DNA of 64,000 bases. Origin: Gonatopus flavifemur (Eukaryota > Arthropoda > Insecta > Hymenoptera > Dryinidae). Position 1 is the first letter of the stretch; every line of letters starts with the position of its first letter. The notes under the pieces were generated by a model. The model was not told the origin of the DNA, did not search any database, and was given only the letters and a program-made list of their open reading frames with translations. The DNA lies in the NCBI GenBank assembly GCA_018340375.1, contig JAFFJZ010000004.1, positions 35,996,001 through 36,060,000 on the forward strand. Direction: 5' to 3'. The translations under genes and the position numbers were made by a program. Shown here one piece after another: positions 1-11,713 of the stretch.

Positions 1-1540
1 AAAAAAGGAATTTGAATAATCTTGAACAGGAACAAACACAGGAGGCATTCAAAGTGATCTTGAATGAAAAATTAGAGGATCGACAAGGGAAAGTCTTGGG
101 GATAGAGACTGGATGGACAAATATAAAGGGGAACATAGAACAATGTGCAGATAGAAATTGAAGAACGATGTGGTAGAATCTCAGAAACCATGGATAACGA
201 AATTCTCGATTCAATTATTGAAAGGAGGAAATACAAGAATAAGAGTAGCGAACAAGACCAGCAGACATACAAGGCACTGAGGAATAAAATAATATGAGAA
301 TCAAGGAAAGCAGAAGAAAATTGATTAGAACAAAAATGTCAGGGTATAGAAGTGGGATTACATCTAGGGAAAATAGATGAGGCATATAGGATTCTTGAGA
401 GATTTATTGGACAAATCAAATCCTGAAGCAGTAAGATTAAAAATTGTCTGAGGAGACAATTGATCAGAACGGAGGCAAAAATAGAACAATAGATAATTCA
501 TTCAGATGATTTGTATAAAGAAAGCAATCATATAGGATTTTTGGAGGGGGAGGAAGATGTCAATGGGGAGGAATTGGGAGATTCAATTTTGAGATCAGAA
601 TTCGACAGGGCTTCAAAAGAATTGAAACATAATGAAGCTCCAGGGATAGATGGCATAAATGCGGACCTTATCAAAGCCTCGAGTCAAAGAACTCGTGACG
701 TACTGCTTGAATCGGTCAGACATATGTACGAAAATGGGGAAGTAACGAAAGGTTGCCAAAAGAATAAAATTGTGGCCATTCCGGAAAGACAAGGAGCAAA
801 CAAATGCGAGAACTACAGACCAGTTAGTTCCATTCCACATGCCTCGAAAATACTGATAAAAATTATATACAAGAAAATAGAGAATGAAATACAGAGTAGA
901 TTAGCAGAAGATCAGTTCGGTTCCAGGGAAAATAGGGAAACACGAAAAGCAATTTTAGCACTCAGAACATGATTTGTACAACAGCGAAAACATCAAGAAA
1001 GAGATATAAGAGCGAGAATAGCACAAGGAAAACAGGCTTCCCACCAAAAGAAACAGTTACTATATCCGAAGAATATTAGCTTAGCAGAAAGGAAGAAATT
1101 CCTGAAGAGTTACGTTTGCAGCACAGCATTATATGGTCGCCAAACTTGAACAATTGGACAAACGGACCAACGGAGACTTGAAGCTTTTGGAATGTGGTGT
1201 TATAGACGGATGCTTAGAATGAAGTAGATAGAGAAAGTAAAAAATGCAGAAGTACTTGAGAAGGTAAATGAAAAAAGAAATCTTTTGAGGCATGTCGTGA
1301 AAAGAAGGAGTATTCTGATAGGACACACATCAAGGCATGATAGCTTATTGAAAACAATATTGGAAGGAAAAATGATTGGTAAAACTCGAGAAGGTAGACC
1401 TAGATTAGGTTATATGAAGCAAATCATACAAGATAAGGGTTGCCGTAGATATGTAGAAATTAGGCGTCTGGTGGATAATAGGCAGAGTTGGAGGAGATCA
1501 TCATACCAGTCATAAGACTGATTACTCCATGATGATGATG
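1..1540 (+). pseudogene. decayed RTE (BovB-type) LINE fragment
   Basis: Diverged, deleted copy of the RTE element at 32.6-35.96 kb. The best open part (511-972) carries reverse-transcriptase motifs with the signature APGIDGINADLIKASS and a QFGS(R)ENR block. Just after the ALR motif the copy jumps into the region downstream of the FADD box, so the RT palm with its catalytic aspartates is deleted, and a second small deletion follows near 1000. The C-terminal part (about 1000-1500) is homologous to the intact copy but has many stops. The 3' end matches the other copy: a short motif (gactgattact) followed by an ATG triplet repeat near 1530-1540. The 5' end lies outside the window. It cannot encode an active enzyme. 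Confidence 0.9.
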
Positions 1541-3402
1541 CGTTAGAAAGTGAGTGACTTCTGGATCATGAAGGAGTCTGAGTATAGCTACGGATTCATC
1601 AATTCTGAATGATGAGTTCTTATCGCAGTGTTGACCTGCAAAAGTGAGCTTCTATTTGATAGGGCGACACGAGATATTCAAATATCGATTCCAAGTGGCC
1701 ATTGAATTGATTCAAAATACAACGCTCTGAAAAACATATGAATGAAAAAATTATTCGAGTTTGAATGTGATGAGAAGTAAATGCATTCCCTATGAATCTG
1801 TTTATGATTCATTTTAAATCTAAGGATTCAATGATGAAAAAAATGATGGGGTCTAATGATCTCCCACATATTTTCCTACTGAATTCCAATTATTTTTGAC
1901 ACCAAAAATGTTGATAAGGAATAAGGTGGAACTGACAAGAGCACCCCTGATTTCCTATGATGTTTGTGTTCTAATAGGATTGAAGGGGTCTTTTCCACAA
2001 GAGATGACTTCACGCAGGGGATTTTGAAAATTCGATATGAAAAAAATTGCAACCATTTGGAGCGAAAAACCGAGATTTACGCAAAATTTGTAATGGAGAA
2101 TTGTTCCCACAAACAAGGTGAGGGGTGAGATAAATGACTACGTCAGATCACGAAGACACGTTTTTTCTACAAAATTCATTTCTGATCAATTCGATCGGAC
2201 AAAAACTGTCTGAATTAGGCTGTTAAACAAAACAAAAAAAGGATTTCCAGTAACTCACGTTCAAAACTGAAAAGAACAGGAGTTAACTGAATCGATTTCA
2301 AGTCAATTTGCATTCAAGGAACGTTCAATAAACCTTCAAACCTCCAGAACTTCATTTTAGGTTCAACGAAAGTTCGCTGAACGTTTCCGTTTTCTTGCAA
2401 AAATTTTGGAATAGATGATCAAATGCATGTGGTCGTGTGAATAGACTAGAAAAAGGAATATTTGGAGTTCCAAATTTCACTTGCAACTTGAGATCTATTT
2501 TTCTTGGATTATAAATCATTGTTTGATGAGGAAAAAATTATTAGATATTTAAAAAATTTCACACCGTTCATACCCCTTTAGAGCACAAAAAAATACTTTC
2601 AGAGGTTTTCGATTGCCTCTAGAAGTATTGTCTCCGTATAATACATCTCAAGACTAAATATTTTTCCGAGTTATAAGCCAGCCATCCTCATGTATTAATA
2701 TTCAGGTTGTTCTCCATTTCGGAGTTTGAACAATTTTTCAACTCTCCTTACGCAGTGAATGATTGAATGTGAAATTGACCACTCAAGTAACATTCTAAGT
2801 GGTTCGTACAGGTTCACACGCGGGAGTGCTTCCCTGTGTTTCTGTTTTTGTATTTCTTTGAATTATCTCACACTGGGGCAGGTAAAATTCAACACCGAAA
2901 AAAGTGAAATTTTCACCCAACGTTCTGGATACTGCTGAATGTTAAAAAATACATTCAGCAGTGTTAATTTCAACACTCAATCATTTTACCATCTGGGAAG
3001 GATTTCTCACCGGACTTCATTCTATACTGTGTATGTTCCACCTCTCCATTGGATCCTCTTTATTGAGCTATGCAAATTCTCTATAGGATGTTCATTTCAT
3101 AATTTCCCTCCGAGCTGTACCTTATTGAAGAACTGAGAAAATGAGGGTAAAAATACTCATACTCAAATCGATGTTAACTGTTGGAGAATCAATTATGAAC
3201 CAAAAAGATCAAACAATATTTTGAAAGCAGACTGTACACTTTGGATAACTGTTTTAATAGCTACTTCATTCAATAGACATTGAACTTTGAAATAATCTTT
3301 ATCTGGCACGAAGTCACACCAGACTTTAACGGTCATGTACTTATTGTCTGAATGTCTGGACCTTCCATTTTGGTCTTCCAACAAAAATCAAAATATATGA
3401 TG
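1541..3402. other. AT-rich spacer, no gene recognised
   Basis: Only short, uninformative ORFs. No domain, tRNA or inverted repeat was recognised. Confidence 0.5.
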
Positions 3403-3407
3403 ACCCC

Positions 3408-3545
3408 AGTGGAAATGAATCATATATGACCATATATGCCCCATAAATGTCCCATATATGCCGCATATATGCCCCGTATATGACACATATAAGACCCATA
3501 TATGACCCATATATGACCCATATATACCCCATATATGTGGCCGGA
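3408..3545. repeat. minisatellite, about 12-bp catatatgaccc unit
   Basis: About ten imperfect tandem copies of a catatatgaccc-type unit in the left arm of the foldback element. Each unit contains the self-complementary catatatg. The open reading frames over it (rich in YMGxIW) are artefacts of the repeat. Confidence 0.85.
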
Positions 3546-4540
3546 GCCTCATCAGTGATACATATAAAGCATATATGGTACCGCGCGCAACATATATGTT
3601 TGCAGGAAACGGTCAAAAACATATATGATTCATATTTGGTATAATTATTTGCTATGTATGAATCATTTCATATCGGGATTTCCAAGAGTTCATAAATATT
3701 TTTGAAATGGTTATCCCGAATTCTTCGTTGAAAAATGTGAGATACGTATCATTTGTTTCTTTTTTTCTTATTCTATTATGATTTCAGGTTTATAACATAT
3801 GTCGAAGTTCTTGGTTTCTAGAACCCACTTTTTTCAAATGCCTGTATCTTGGAAAGCTTTCAATGCAAAAAATTATTACTGAGGCATGGAACTTAGGATT
3901 TTGCCTCAACTTTTCACAAAGTCAAGAGAAAATTTCTTTCCAAGGACGCATTTTGCCGTAATTCGACGATGGAAGTGAAAAGAGTATTTTATTCAAATTC
4001 GAATACGTTTGATTTTCAAATTCCACAAGCAAAACTAATTTCTGGAACAGAACGATAAGTTTCGTTTCGTTTTCGAAAATGTTACTCCACGGCATTCGAG
4101 AGATCTAGACAAAATAAGGGCGGCCTGAGAACTCCGTGTGCTCGATTATTCAAGATTTGTAATACAGCATAGATACGAGACATTTCATGGACGGATTGAT
4201 GTGTAATCTCAAGTTATTGAGTTATCTTTTCTGTCTTGTTTTATTTATATTCCTTGAATGTCGTAGAAAATTACCATTTTCAGAACTGGACCAAAAGTAT
4301 TGCTATGCACCATAGATCGATCGTGTTTGTTAAATAAAAAAATGAACCCGTTGAGGTCACACTTCAAAGTACTCACGTAAAGGTTACACAGGGTCTCTCG
4401 GACCCCAAACCAAAGCAACAGATGCCATTCACGCAGTCTTTCAAATATTGTTGCAGATTTCTCGGTAGAATTTACATCTCGGTGTCTTTGACAATAACAG
4501 AAGGCAGCACAAATTAAAATTCACGACAAGCACTGTAAGC

Positions 4541-4689
4541 TACCCTGACGAAAATTTTGGTCATAATTTCTCATAATTTCTCATTGTCCCAATTCATGGA
4601 GAAAATATGAGGAAGAACAATAGAATTCCTCATATTTTTTCCATGAATTGGGACAATGAGAAATTATGACAAAAATTTTCGTCAGGGTA
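4541..4689. mobile_element. palindromic MITE (TA-type)
   Basis: Nearly perfect hairpin: taccctgacgaaaatttt at 4541 is the reverse complement of aaaattttcgtcagggta ending at 4689, with homology through both arms to a short loop near 4610-4630. Both ends are flanked by TA, as expected for a Tc1/mariner-mobilised MITE. It is nested in the foldback element. Confidence 0.85.
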
Positions 4690-5097
4690 CGGAACCACAG
4701 ACTCCCCCTGGAGCCTTTCGGACTCCTGGTGATCTCAAAGGGCTGAAAATGTCCGAATACGAATGAACTACCATTTTTACTTTCACCGTAGGAATTCCAC
4801 TAGACACAAATTGGAAAAAAAAATTTCACTCGAATTTTTGAAAAGTTCAGAAAAAATCCCAACTTTTATGCCTCATTAGTAATTCTGTGTGTTGAGACCT
4901 TTTCGAGATACACGCATTTAAAAAGAACTGGATTTGTCAAAACTAAAAGCTCCGACATATTGTAAACCGGTGAACACAATTAAATAAAAAAGAGCAAACA
5001 AACAGAGCAGACAAGTATCTCATATTTTTCAACGAAGAATTCAAAAATAATTATTCTGAAAATATTGAGGAACTCATTGTGAATCTGACCTGCAATA

Positions 5098-5382
5098 ACT
5101 CATATATGTTCCATATATGATCTACAATTGTTGATCTACCAATTCGGAGTTCATATATGAGCCATATATGGTTTCCAAGAATAAGCGGGAGTTCATATAC
5201 GTGAAAGAAGTCGCTTCTTTCAAGCGACCGGCGGTGGCTCCAGTGAAAGGGGGATGGAGTCTGGTCCCAATGAACCGCGTTCAATTCTCGTAGGAGAGAC
5301 TTTTTTTATACCCCTCAATAAATGGAAATAAATTATATATGGTTTATATATGGGTCATATGTGGGTCATATATGGTGCATTT
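5098..5382. repeat. diffuse inverted copies of the ATATG minisatellite
   Basis: Scattered catatatg units (5100-5175 and 5330-5380) in the opposite orientation to the 3.4-kb array, in the right arm of the same foldback element. Confidence 0.75.
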
Positions 5383-5392
5383 CCACTAGGGG

Positions 5393-7268
5393 AAATTAAT
5401 CGATGAACATAACGTTGCTTTCTATTGAAGATCCTCCAATTATTCTCAGTGATCAGTGATATGAGTACATTGATTGGGCTCATAGAAGAATAATGAAACT
5501 TCCCCAAATTTTAGTATGATTTGAAAATTAGAAGGGAAACATTTTGAAAGTAGAAAGTGAATTGCGTTAACTTACTATTCATCAGAATGATGGATCGATA
5601 GTTAACCAACTGAAATGTATATGCACACAATATTCATGATATCGAAAATGAACGATCACGTTACAGAATTCATCCTACATTCTTGTATAAAATTCTTTTA
5701 TAACAAGAAATAGCATTAGATATGTGCAAATTCGCTCCGTGCACACAGATAAGGACGGATTGTTCATCTTATTCCCGATTACAATTAATTGACACGGAAA
5801 TACAGTTTCTTCCACTGAAAAATCAAATAAGATTCGACATTAACGAGGAGAATGATTTTGTGAAAACTTTGTGAAAGTGTCCTTCGCATAAAAACCAAAA
5901 TTCTCTGGAAATTGGAGCACTTGATGTGCAGTCATTTCAAAGTTATGATTTCTTCAATTTCTCTCCAGCTCAATAAACACAAACACACGTTGTTTGAACG
6001 TTGAAAAAACGTTGTACTGTCGAACAGACGTTACTCGTTGATTCCATCACGTCGATTCATGGTTTCATTCCGATGGGGACATAGACGTCCAGGAATTACG
6101 TCTTGATAACGTATCACTCAAACTAATATTCGAAAATATCCTTCGAACGATGTTCCAGAAGAAAGTTTTGTGAACGGAAGTGATTTATGTGTTTAGGATG
6201 TGTTCTTGAAACTTTCTGTACACTAACATCATGAAACGTAAACTTTTCTAACTAAATGTCACATTTAGTTCTTCAAGTTGTGTATTCCAATTGATTCGTT
6301 GGTTATTTCATGAATAAATTTCTATTTCAGTAATAATGGGAATGGGATCTAATTATCATTCATGCGATTCCTCATTCGAGAGTGAATACGAAGAGGAAGA
6401 CTTTCATCTTTATTTCTATATTTCATCTCAAATATAATCATCGGAATCTTTGTGTTAGTTTTTGATTATGGAACATGCGATTTCGGTATTCATCTCTATG
6501 TACGTCTACCACGGCTAGTATACATATAAACTTGTGTGTGTATCATTTCGGCTTGACTGTGTTTACATGCAAGGTTGTTATGTGATTGTTGTATACCATC
6601 GACCGAGCACGCGTATACGAAACGCGGGAAACCGGGATATAATGAAACTCAGCTGACTTTTTTTCCAAATTCATATGTATTGATACGTATGTACATACAT
6701 CAGCCTGAGCCTTGATATACAGAAAAAAGTATATTTTATATTCCTGAGAAACTCCCTGTGTCATGGCCCTTGTTCTCCTGTTGTTTCCTATTGACAAAAA
6801 TAGGAATATTCATGGATGTACGTTTTCCCGATACTCAGCAATTATGTTATATAATATGTATTCCTAATTGTTCAAGTTAACATTATTCGATCAGATCGTT
6901 CCCCTACAAGATTCTAACATCCATAAATTGTAGACATGAGATTGATTCTACGAACTATTCATGATCCTAGACACCGATGATTTTTTTTCCAAGGGAGAAA
7001 CTGAAGCAAAGTGTGCGATTGCACTTCGAAACGGTTCTCTTTAGTGGATAACAACTCAATGCACAATTTATCGGCTCGAACCCTCTACGCGATACGCAAT
7101 TGTAAAACGAAGAGTTTCGTTGCCCATAAATTGTTGGAAAATACAAGACTGATATTACCTAATGAGATATCAGGAACCTCTCGAAGTTCTTCACGCTTTC
7201 GTCGGGCAGAGTAACGTTCTATACGATCTCTGATGCGTGATACAGAACTATGCGTTTTCAGTCGTATA
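5393..7268. other. AT-rich spacer, no gene recognised
   Basis: No recognisable coding region. A stretch at 5970-6060 with repeated acgtt words and aataaacacaaacacacgtt resembles one end of the MITE at 56,423-57,046, but no matching second end was found. Confidence 0.45.
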
Positions 7269-7741
7269 CAGGGTGTCCCATTTTAATTTTTATATCGGAA
7301 TAACTCAGAAACAAGGAGTTTTGGAGGAAAATGTTTCGAACAAAAGTTGTGAAATTCCGAGGGAGACATCTGATGGTGACCTTGACTTTGACCTCGGATC
7401 TCAACTTCAAGATCATTCAGAGGTCAACTTTCGTTTTTTAAATGGAATCCCCTATTTTTGACTGCAGATTCAGATTTGACGTTGAAAAACAAGAAACTTT
7501 TGTCTGAATCATTTTTCCGAATTCCGCACAGATGGCGCTCTAATCGATAAAAGATGAGTTTTATGAAACACTCGTATCGCTTTCTGTGTAAAACGACATT
7601 TAACTCTCCAGTGTTTTTTTCCAGCTTCTGAGGATTACCGTCGCCATTAGAGTTACCCAATGTGCACCACGAGGAGGTTTAGCGATCGGATTTTGCACAT
7701 CTTTGTGGCCCTGGAAAGGGCCGATTGTCTGGACTGCTCTC

Positions 7742-7904
7742 TAAATACGGAAGAGTGAAAATTCCACTCGAACGGAAAGATAGGATCCCTTCTGGCTTCC
7801 TGAAAAGTGAATTCCCACTCCAACAGAGTGAAATTCCACTCTTTAGGCAGTCAGAAGGGAACCTATCTTTCTGTTCAAGTGGAATTTCCACTCTTCCGTA
7901 TCTA
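7742..7904. mobile_element. palindromic MITE inside DD41D unit A
   Basis: The aaatacggaagagtg block at 7743 is repeated inverted as cactcttccgtat ending near 7902, and the inner parts (gaaagatagg..., cctatcttt) also pair. It has many gtggaattcc-type words. It lies between the left long inverted repeat and the transposase stop of unit A, and is absent from the matching position on the right side, so it is a later insertion. Confidence 0.75.
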
Positions 7905-7927
7905 AAGAGTGTAGAGGTGTGTAATTT

Positions 7928-9001
7928 TCACGACAAACGCTCTGCAATATGTATGAAAATCAAATGTTCGATATTTGCACCGTTGACCTGTTGGCATAAC
8001 CTAATTTGTCTCTGGAAATGTGGTTCCAACGACAAAAGCACATGACGTGGAATTGTTCGGCAGACAGTTCGTATTCGGAGTTTCATGTCATCTCTGGTCG
8101 TTGGTGATCTTTCATAAACTACATTTCTGATGAAACCCCATAAGTGAAAATCCAAAGGGGTGAGATCCGGAGACCTAGCCGGCCAGGCAATGTATCCACC
8201 GCGACCAATCCATCTTTGTGGGTAAGATGTGTTTAAGAAATTTCTGACAATTGCAGCGTTATGAGGTGGCGCCCCATCATGTTGAAGCCACATCCCGTTC
8301 CGTGTGTAGAGATCAACATCTTCCGACATCGTTGGTAATTCGTCCCGAATCAATTGCAGATAATTTTCCTTCCTAACAGTATGTTCGAAGAAATAAGGAC
8401 CAATGATCTGACCATTCAAAATACCACACCACACATTCAGAGTCCAGCGATGTTGATTGTCAACTTGTCGATGCCATCTGGGATATTCAATTGACCAATA
8501 ATGACACTTATGTCTGTTCATAACACCGTTACTGCGAAATGTTGCCTCATCACTAAACATCACGTAATTGAAAAAACCAGGCGGTTGCTCCGAGGCCCAT
8601 TGACCGAATTCAACCCTACGTCTAAGATCATCTTCACTTAATGCTTGCACCAATGTAATATGGTAAGGATGATATTTACCAGATCTTAGTATGCGGTGTG
8701 CCGTTGATCTTGGGATACCTAATTGGTGCTGGATTTCTCTGGTACTAACGTGAGGATTCAGGTGCACCATTCCTAAAACGGCTACTGAGCGTGCATCCAT
8801 ACGATTTGCATCATAACGCCTTCTGACTCGTCGGGTATTCATTCTTCTAATTCGTCTTTTTATTGAGCATATCACCTGAAGTGAAGGCTGGCGTCTATTT
8901 GGATACCTCTCTCCATACAATCTTGATGCTGCAGCGTAATTACGTCGACATTCTCCTAGTATCAGGAGAATATCAAGTATTTCACCCCAAGGATAATCCA
9001 T
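7928..9001 (-). CDS. DD41D mariner-like transposase, unit A
   Basis: Intact 357-aa transposase of the IS630-Tc1-mariner superfamily; it would cut and paste its own element at TA sites. The start at 9001 (MDYPWGEI) is chosen over the longer in-frame start at 9223 because the two related copies in this window begin at the same point and the extra 74 residues are not conserved. N-terminal helix-turn-helix region (about residues 5-120, ending in LGIPRSTAHRIL), then catalytic core: first Asp in FSDEATF, second Asp in QHDGAPPH, third Asp in SPDLTPLDFHLWG. There are 41 residues between the second and third Asp, the spacing of the DD41D (rosa-type) lineage. All three catalytic residues are present and there is no stop, so it may be active if expressed, though its element has lost its right terminus. 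Confidence 0.9.
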   Translation of the reverse strand: MDYPWGEILDILLILGECRRNYAAASRLYGERYPNRRQPSLQVICSIKRRIRRMNTRRVRRRYDANRMDARSVAVLGMVHLNPHVSTREIQHQLGIPRSTAHRILRSGKYHPYHITLVQALSEDDLRRRVEFGQWASEQPPGFFNYVMFSDEATFRSNGVMNRHKCHYWSIEYPRWHRQVDNQHRWTLNVWCGILNGQIIGPYFFEHTVRKENYLQLIRDELPTMSEDVDLYTRNGMWLQHDGAPPHNAAIVRNFLNTSYPQRWIGRGGYIAWPARSPDLTPLDFHLWGFIRNVVYERSPTTRDDMKLRIRTVCRTIPRHVLLSLEPHFQRQIRLCQQVNGANIEHLIFIHIAERLS

Positions 9002-10139
9002 GGTATTGAGAAAAGAAAAGAATCCAGAAAAGAAAAGAATTGAGAAAAGGATTTGTGAATGAATACAGGATATTAAACATTTCGTTTCACTTATGTTTGT
9101 AAACAATGCTCTAGTACGACCTTTCTTGTTCATGATAGAAACAAGTATTGTTGCGTACTTGTGTACATGATACATTTGGCAACAATTCGCAGTAACGGTA
9201 CTACGAATAGACATAATTGTCAATATTGGTCGATGGAAAATCCCAGGGCCACAAAGATATGCAAGATCCGATCGCTAAACCCCCTCGTGGTGCACATTGG
9301 GTAACTCTAATGGCGACGGTAACCCTCAGAAGCTGAAAAAAAACACTGTAGAGTTAAATGTCGTTTTACACAGAAAGCAAAACGAGTGTTTCATAAAACT
9401 CATTCTTCATCGATTAGAGCGCCATCTGTGCGGAATTCGGAAAAATGATTCGAACAAAAGTTTCTTGTTTTTTAACGTCAAATCTGAATCTGCAGTCAAA
9501 AAGAGGGGATTCCATTCGAGAAACGAAAGTTGACCTCTGGATGACCTTGAAGTTGGGATCCGAGGTCGAAGTCAAGGTCACCATCAGACGTCCCCCTCGG
9601 AATCTCACAACTTTTGTTCGAGACATTTTCCTCCAGAACTCCTCGTTTTTGAGTTATCGAAATAAAATTATTAAAAATATCTCGAAAACGAATAGATTCA
9701 GAAGAAAATGTTCCGGGAAAAAAATGTGAGAATCTGAGGGGGACATCCGATGGTGAACTTGGCTTTGACCTCAGATCCCACTTTCAAGGTCATTCTGAGG
9801 TCAACTCATGTTTTTCAAATGGAATCCCCTATTTTTTACTACCGGTTTGGATTCTACGCTAAAAACCAAGGCACTTTTGTTTCAAACGTTTTTTCGAAAT
9901 CCCCATAGATGGCGCTCTGATTGATGAGAAAATGAGAATTCTCAAACCCTCGGATTGTATTCTGTCTGACATAATGCTCAACTCTTGAGTGTTTCTCATC
10001 TCCCGGAAATTGCCGTCGGCATCAGCGTTACCCAATGTGCACCACGAGGAGGTTGCGCGATCGGACTTTACACATCATTGTGGCCCTGAAAAGGGCCGAT
10101 TGTCTGAACTGGAGGTGTATCTTCGGGGACGCATTAGGC

Positions 10140-11216
10140 ATTCAAAAGATGTTCAAAATGAGCGCCGTTTTACCTTCGACAAAGCGCAATTCTTCTATGA
10201 AAGTTTCCTACAGTTGCTTGCAACGTAGCAGGTGTTATTGCTGTGCATGCTCTTCTTATTCGATCTTTCATGTCATCGCGTGTTGTTGGGGGTTCACGGA
10301 ATACAACATTTCTTATGTAACCCCACAAGAAAAAATCAGGCGACGTCAGATCTGGCGACCTAGGTGGCCATCGCACAGGTCCTCCACGGCCAATCCACCT
10401 TCTGGGAAACTTCTCGTCCAGAAATTTTCGAACAATTCGCATGTAATGAGGAGGTGCTTCATCCTGTTGGAACCACATCCTTAATCCCACGTCAAAACTT
10501 ACGTCTTCCATAAGAGCAGGGAGTTCAAAATGCAAGAAACGAAGATACTCCGCGCCAGTCAGGTTTCCTTAAAAAAAATACGGCCCTATGATCCTGGAAT
10601 CTACAATTCCGCACCAAATGTTCACACTCCAACGGTGTTGATGATTGATTGTACGGACCCAGTGAGGATTCTGAGCACTCCAATAATGGCAATTGTGCCT
10701 ATTGAGAATTCCAACATTGTGAAATATTGCCTCATCAGAGAACATAACGTGATGAGAGAAAGTAGGATCTTCTTCAATTCTCCGTTGTGCCCACGTGCAG
10801 AAGTTTAATCTTGTTATGAAATCCTCAGCTGTTAGAGATTGCATCAAAGTGATATGGTACGGATGATACTCCAACGATTCCAAGATACGCTGAGCTGTGG
10901 ATCGAGGAATCCCGGTCATTTCCTCAATATCCCGAAGACTGATATGGGGATTAATATGAATTAATGCCAGCACAGCCAGCGATCTCACATCAGGATCATT
11001 GTCATCCGCACAAACTTTCTTGTTCCTCTGTCGTTTGAGGAGACCTTGACGAGCACGTTGTTCAAGAAATCGGATCGTAATGCGATTTGGACACCTCCGA
11101 TCTGGAAAACGACGTTGAAACGTTCTCACAGCTTCAACATAATTTCCCCGCGCTTCACCAAGACACAACAAAACGTCAAAAATATCGTTTTGCGCGTAAT
11201 CAGACATGATATTCAC
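10140..11216 (-). pseudogene. DD41D transposase, unit B, two nonsense codons
   Basis: Related to the transposase of unit A, with the same architecture: helix-turn-helix region ending in MTGIPRSTAQRIL, first Asp in FSDEAIF, second in QQDEAPPH, third in SPDLTSPDFFLWG, again 41 residues apart. The reading frame is single and open from 11,216 to about 10,140 except for a TAA at 10,569-10,571 (after GPYFF, where a sense codon is expected) and a TAA at 10,170-10,172 near the C-terminus, beyond which homology to unit A (NGAHFEHL) continues in frame. No frameshift is seen, so inactivation looks recent and point-mutational. Confidence 0.9.
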
Positions 11217-11713
11217 AAATGTTTTTCCTCATAATGATGACAGAGAACTGAGCAGTTTGGGAATGCTGAATTTCTAAGGTATTCACACGTGAATCAAAAC
11301 AATAACAATTCCCAAGAACAAAACCAAAACAGAACACAACCGACGGCAATTTCCGGGAGATGAGAAACACTCAAGAGTTGAGCATTATGTTAGACAGAAT
11401 ACAATCCGAGCGTTTGAGAATTCTCATTTTCTCATCAATTAGAGCGCCATCTATGGGGATTTCGAAAAAACGTTTGAGACAAAAGTTCCTTGGTTTTTAG
11501 CGTAGAATCTACACCGGTAGTAAAAAATAGGGGATTCCATTCAAAAAACATGAGTTGACCTCAGAATGACCTTGAAAGTGGGATCTGAGGCCAAAGCCAA
11601 GTTCACCATCGGATGTCCCCCTCAGATTCTCACATTTTTTTCCCGGAACATTTTCTTCTGAATCTATTCGTTTTCGAGATATTCTAAGTGACAGATTAAA
11701 ATGGGACACCCTG

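Larger units (their letters stand above)
3403..5392. mobile_element. foldback transposon with about 0.7-kb arms
   Basis: The left end (ccccagtggaaatg at 3403) and the right end (catttccactagggg at 5378) are inverted copies. The inverted similarity continues inward: ATATG minisatellites, then a block shared by about 3720-3760 and 5020-5045 (ttcttcgttgaaaaat), then a further block shared by about 3780-3900 and 4870-5000. Arms are therefore roughly 600-700 bp. No transposase ORF is present, so it is non-autonomous. No convincing target duplication was found at the ends. A separate palindromic MITE (4541-4689) sits inside. Confidence 0.75.
7269..11713. mobile_element. composite of two DD41D mariner-like elements
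   Basis: The outer ends are inverted copies (cagggtgtcccattttaat at 7269; the reverse complement ends at 11,713) and both are flanked by TA. Inside are two related transposase genes on the minus strand (7928-9001 and about 10,140-11,216), each with its own long inverted repeats: about 430 bp for unit A (7269-7720 with 9240-9660) and about 390 bp for unit B (9680-10,030 with 11,340-11,713). At about 9658-9680 the right end of A and the left end of B are joined with both inner terminal sequences missing, so the only complete termini are the outer pair. Confidence 0.8.

Noticed and set aside
3341..3644. ORFs on both strands rich in YMGxIW / IYAPYM repeats
   Set aside because: They are translations of the catatatgaccc minisatellite and exist equally on both strands.
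5970..6060. Possible second copy of the aataaacacacg MITE
   Set aside because: Only one end resembles it; no inverted partner found nearby.
7269..11713. Reading of the region as one transposon with two unrelated genes
   Set aside because: Both genes are DD41D transposases, each with its own pair of long inverted repeats, which fits two fused elements better.
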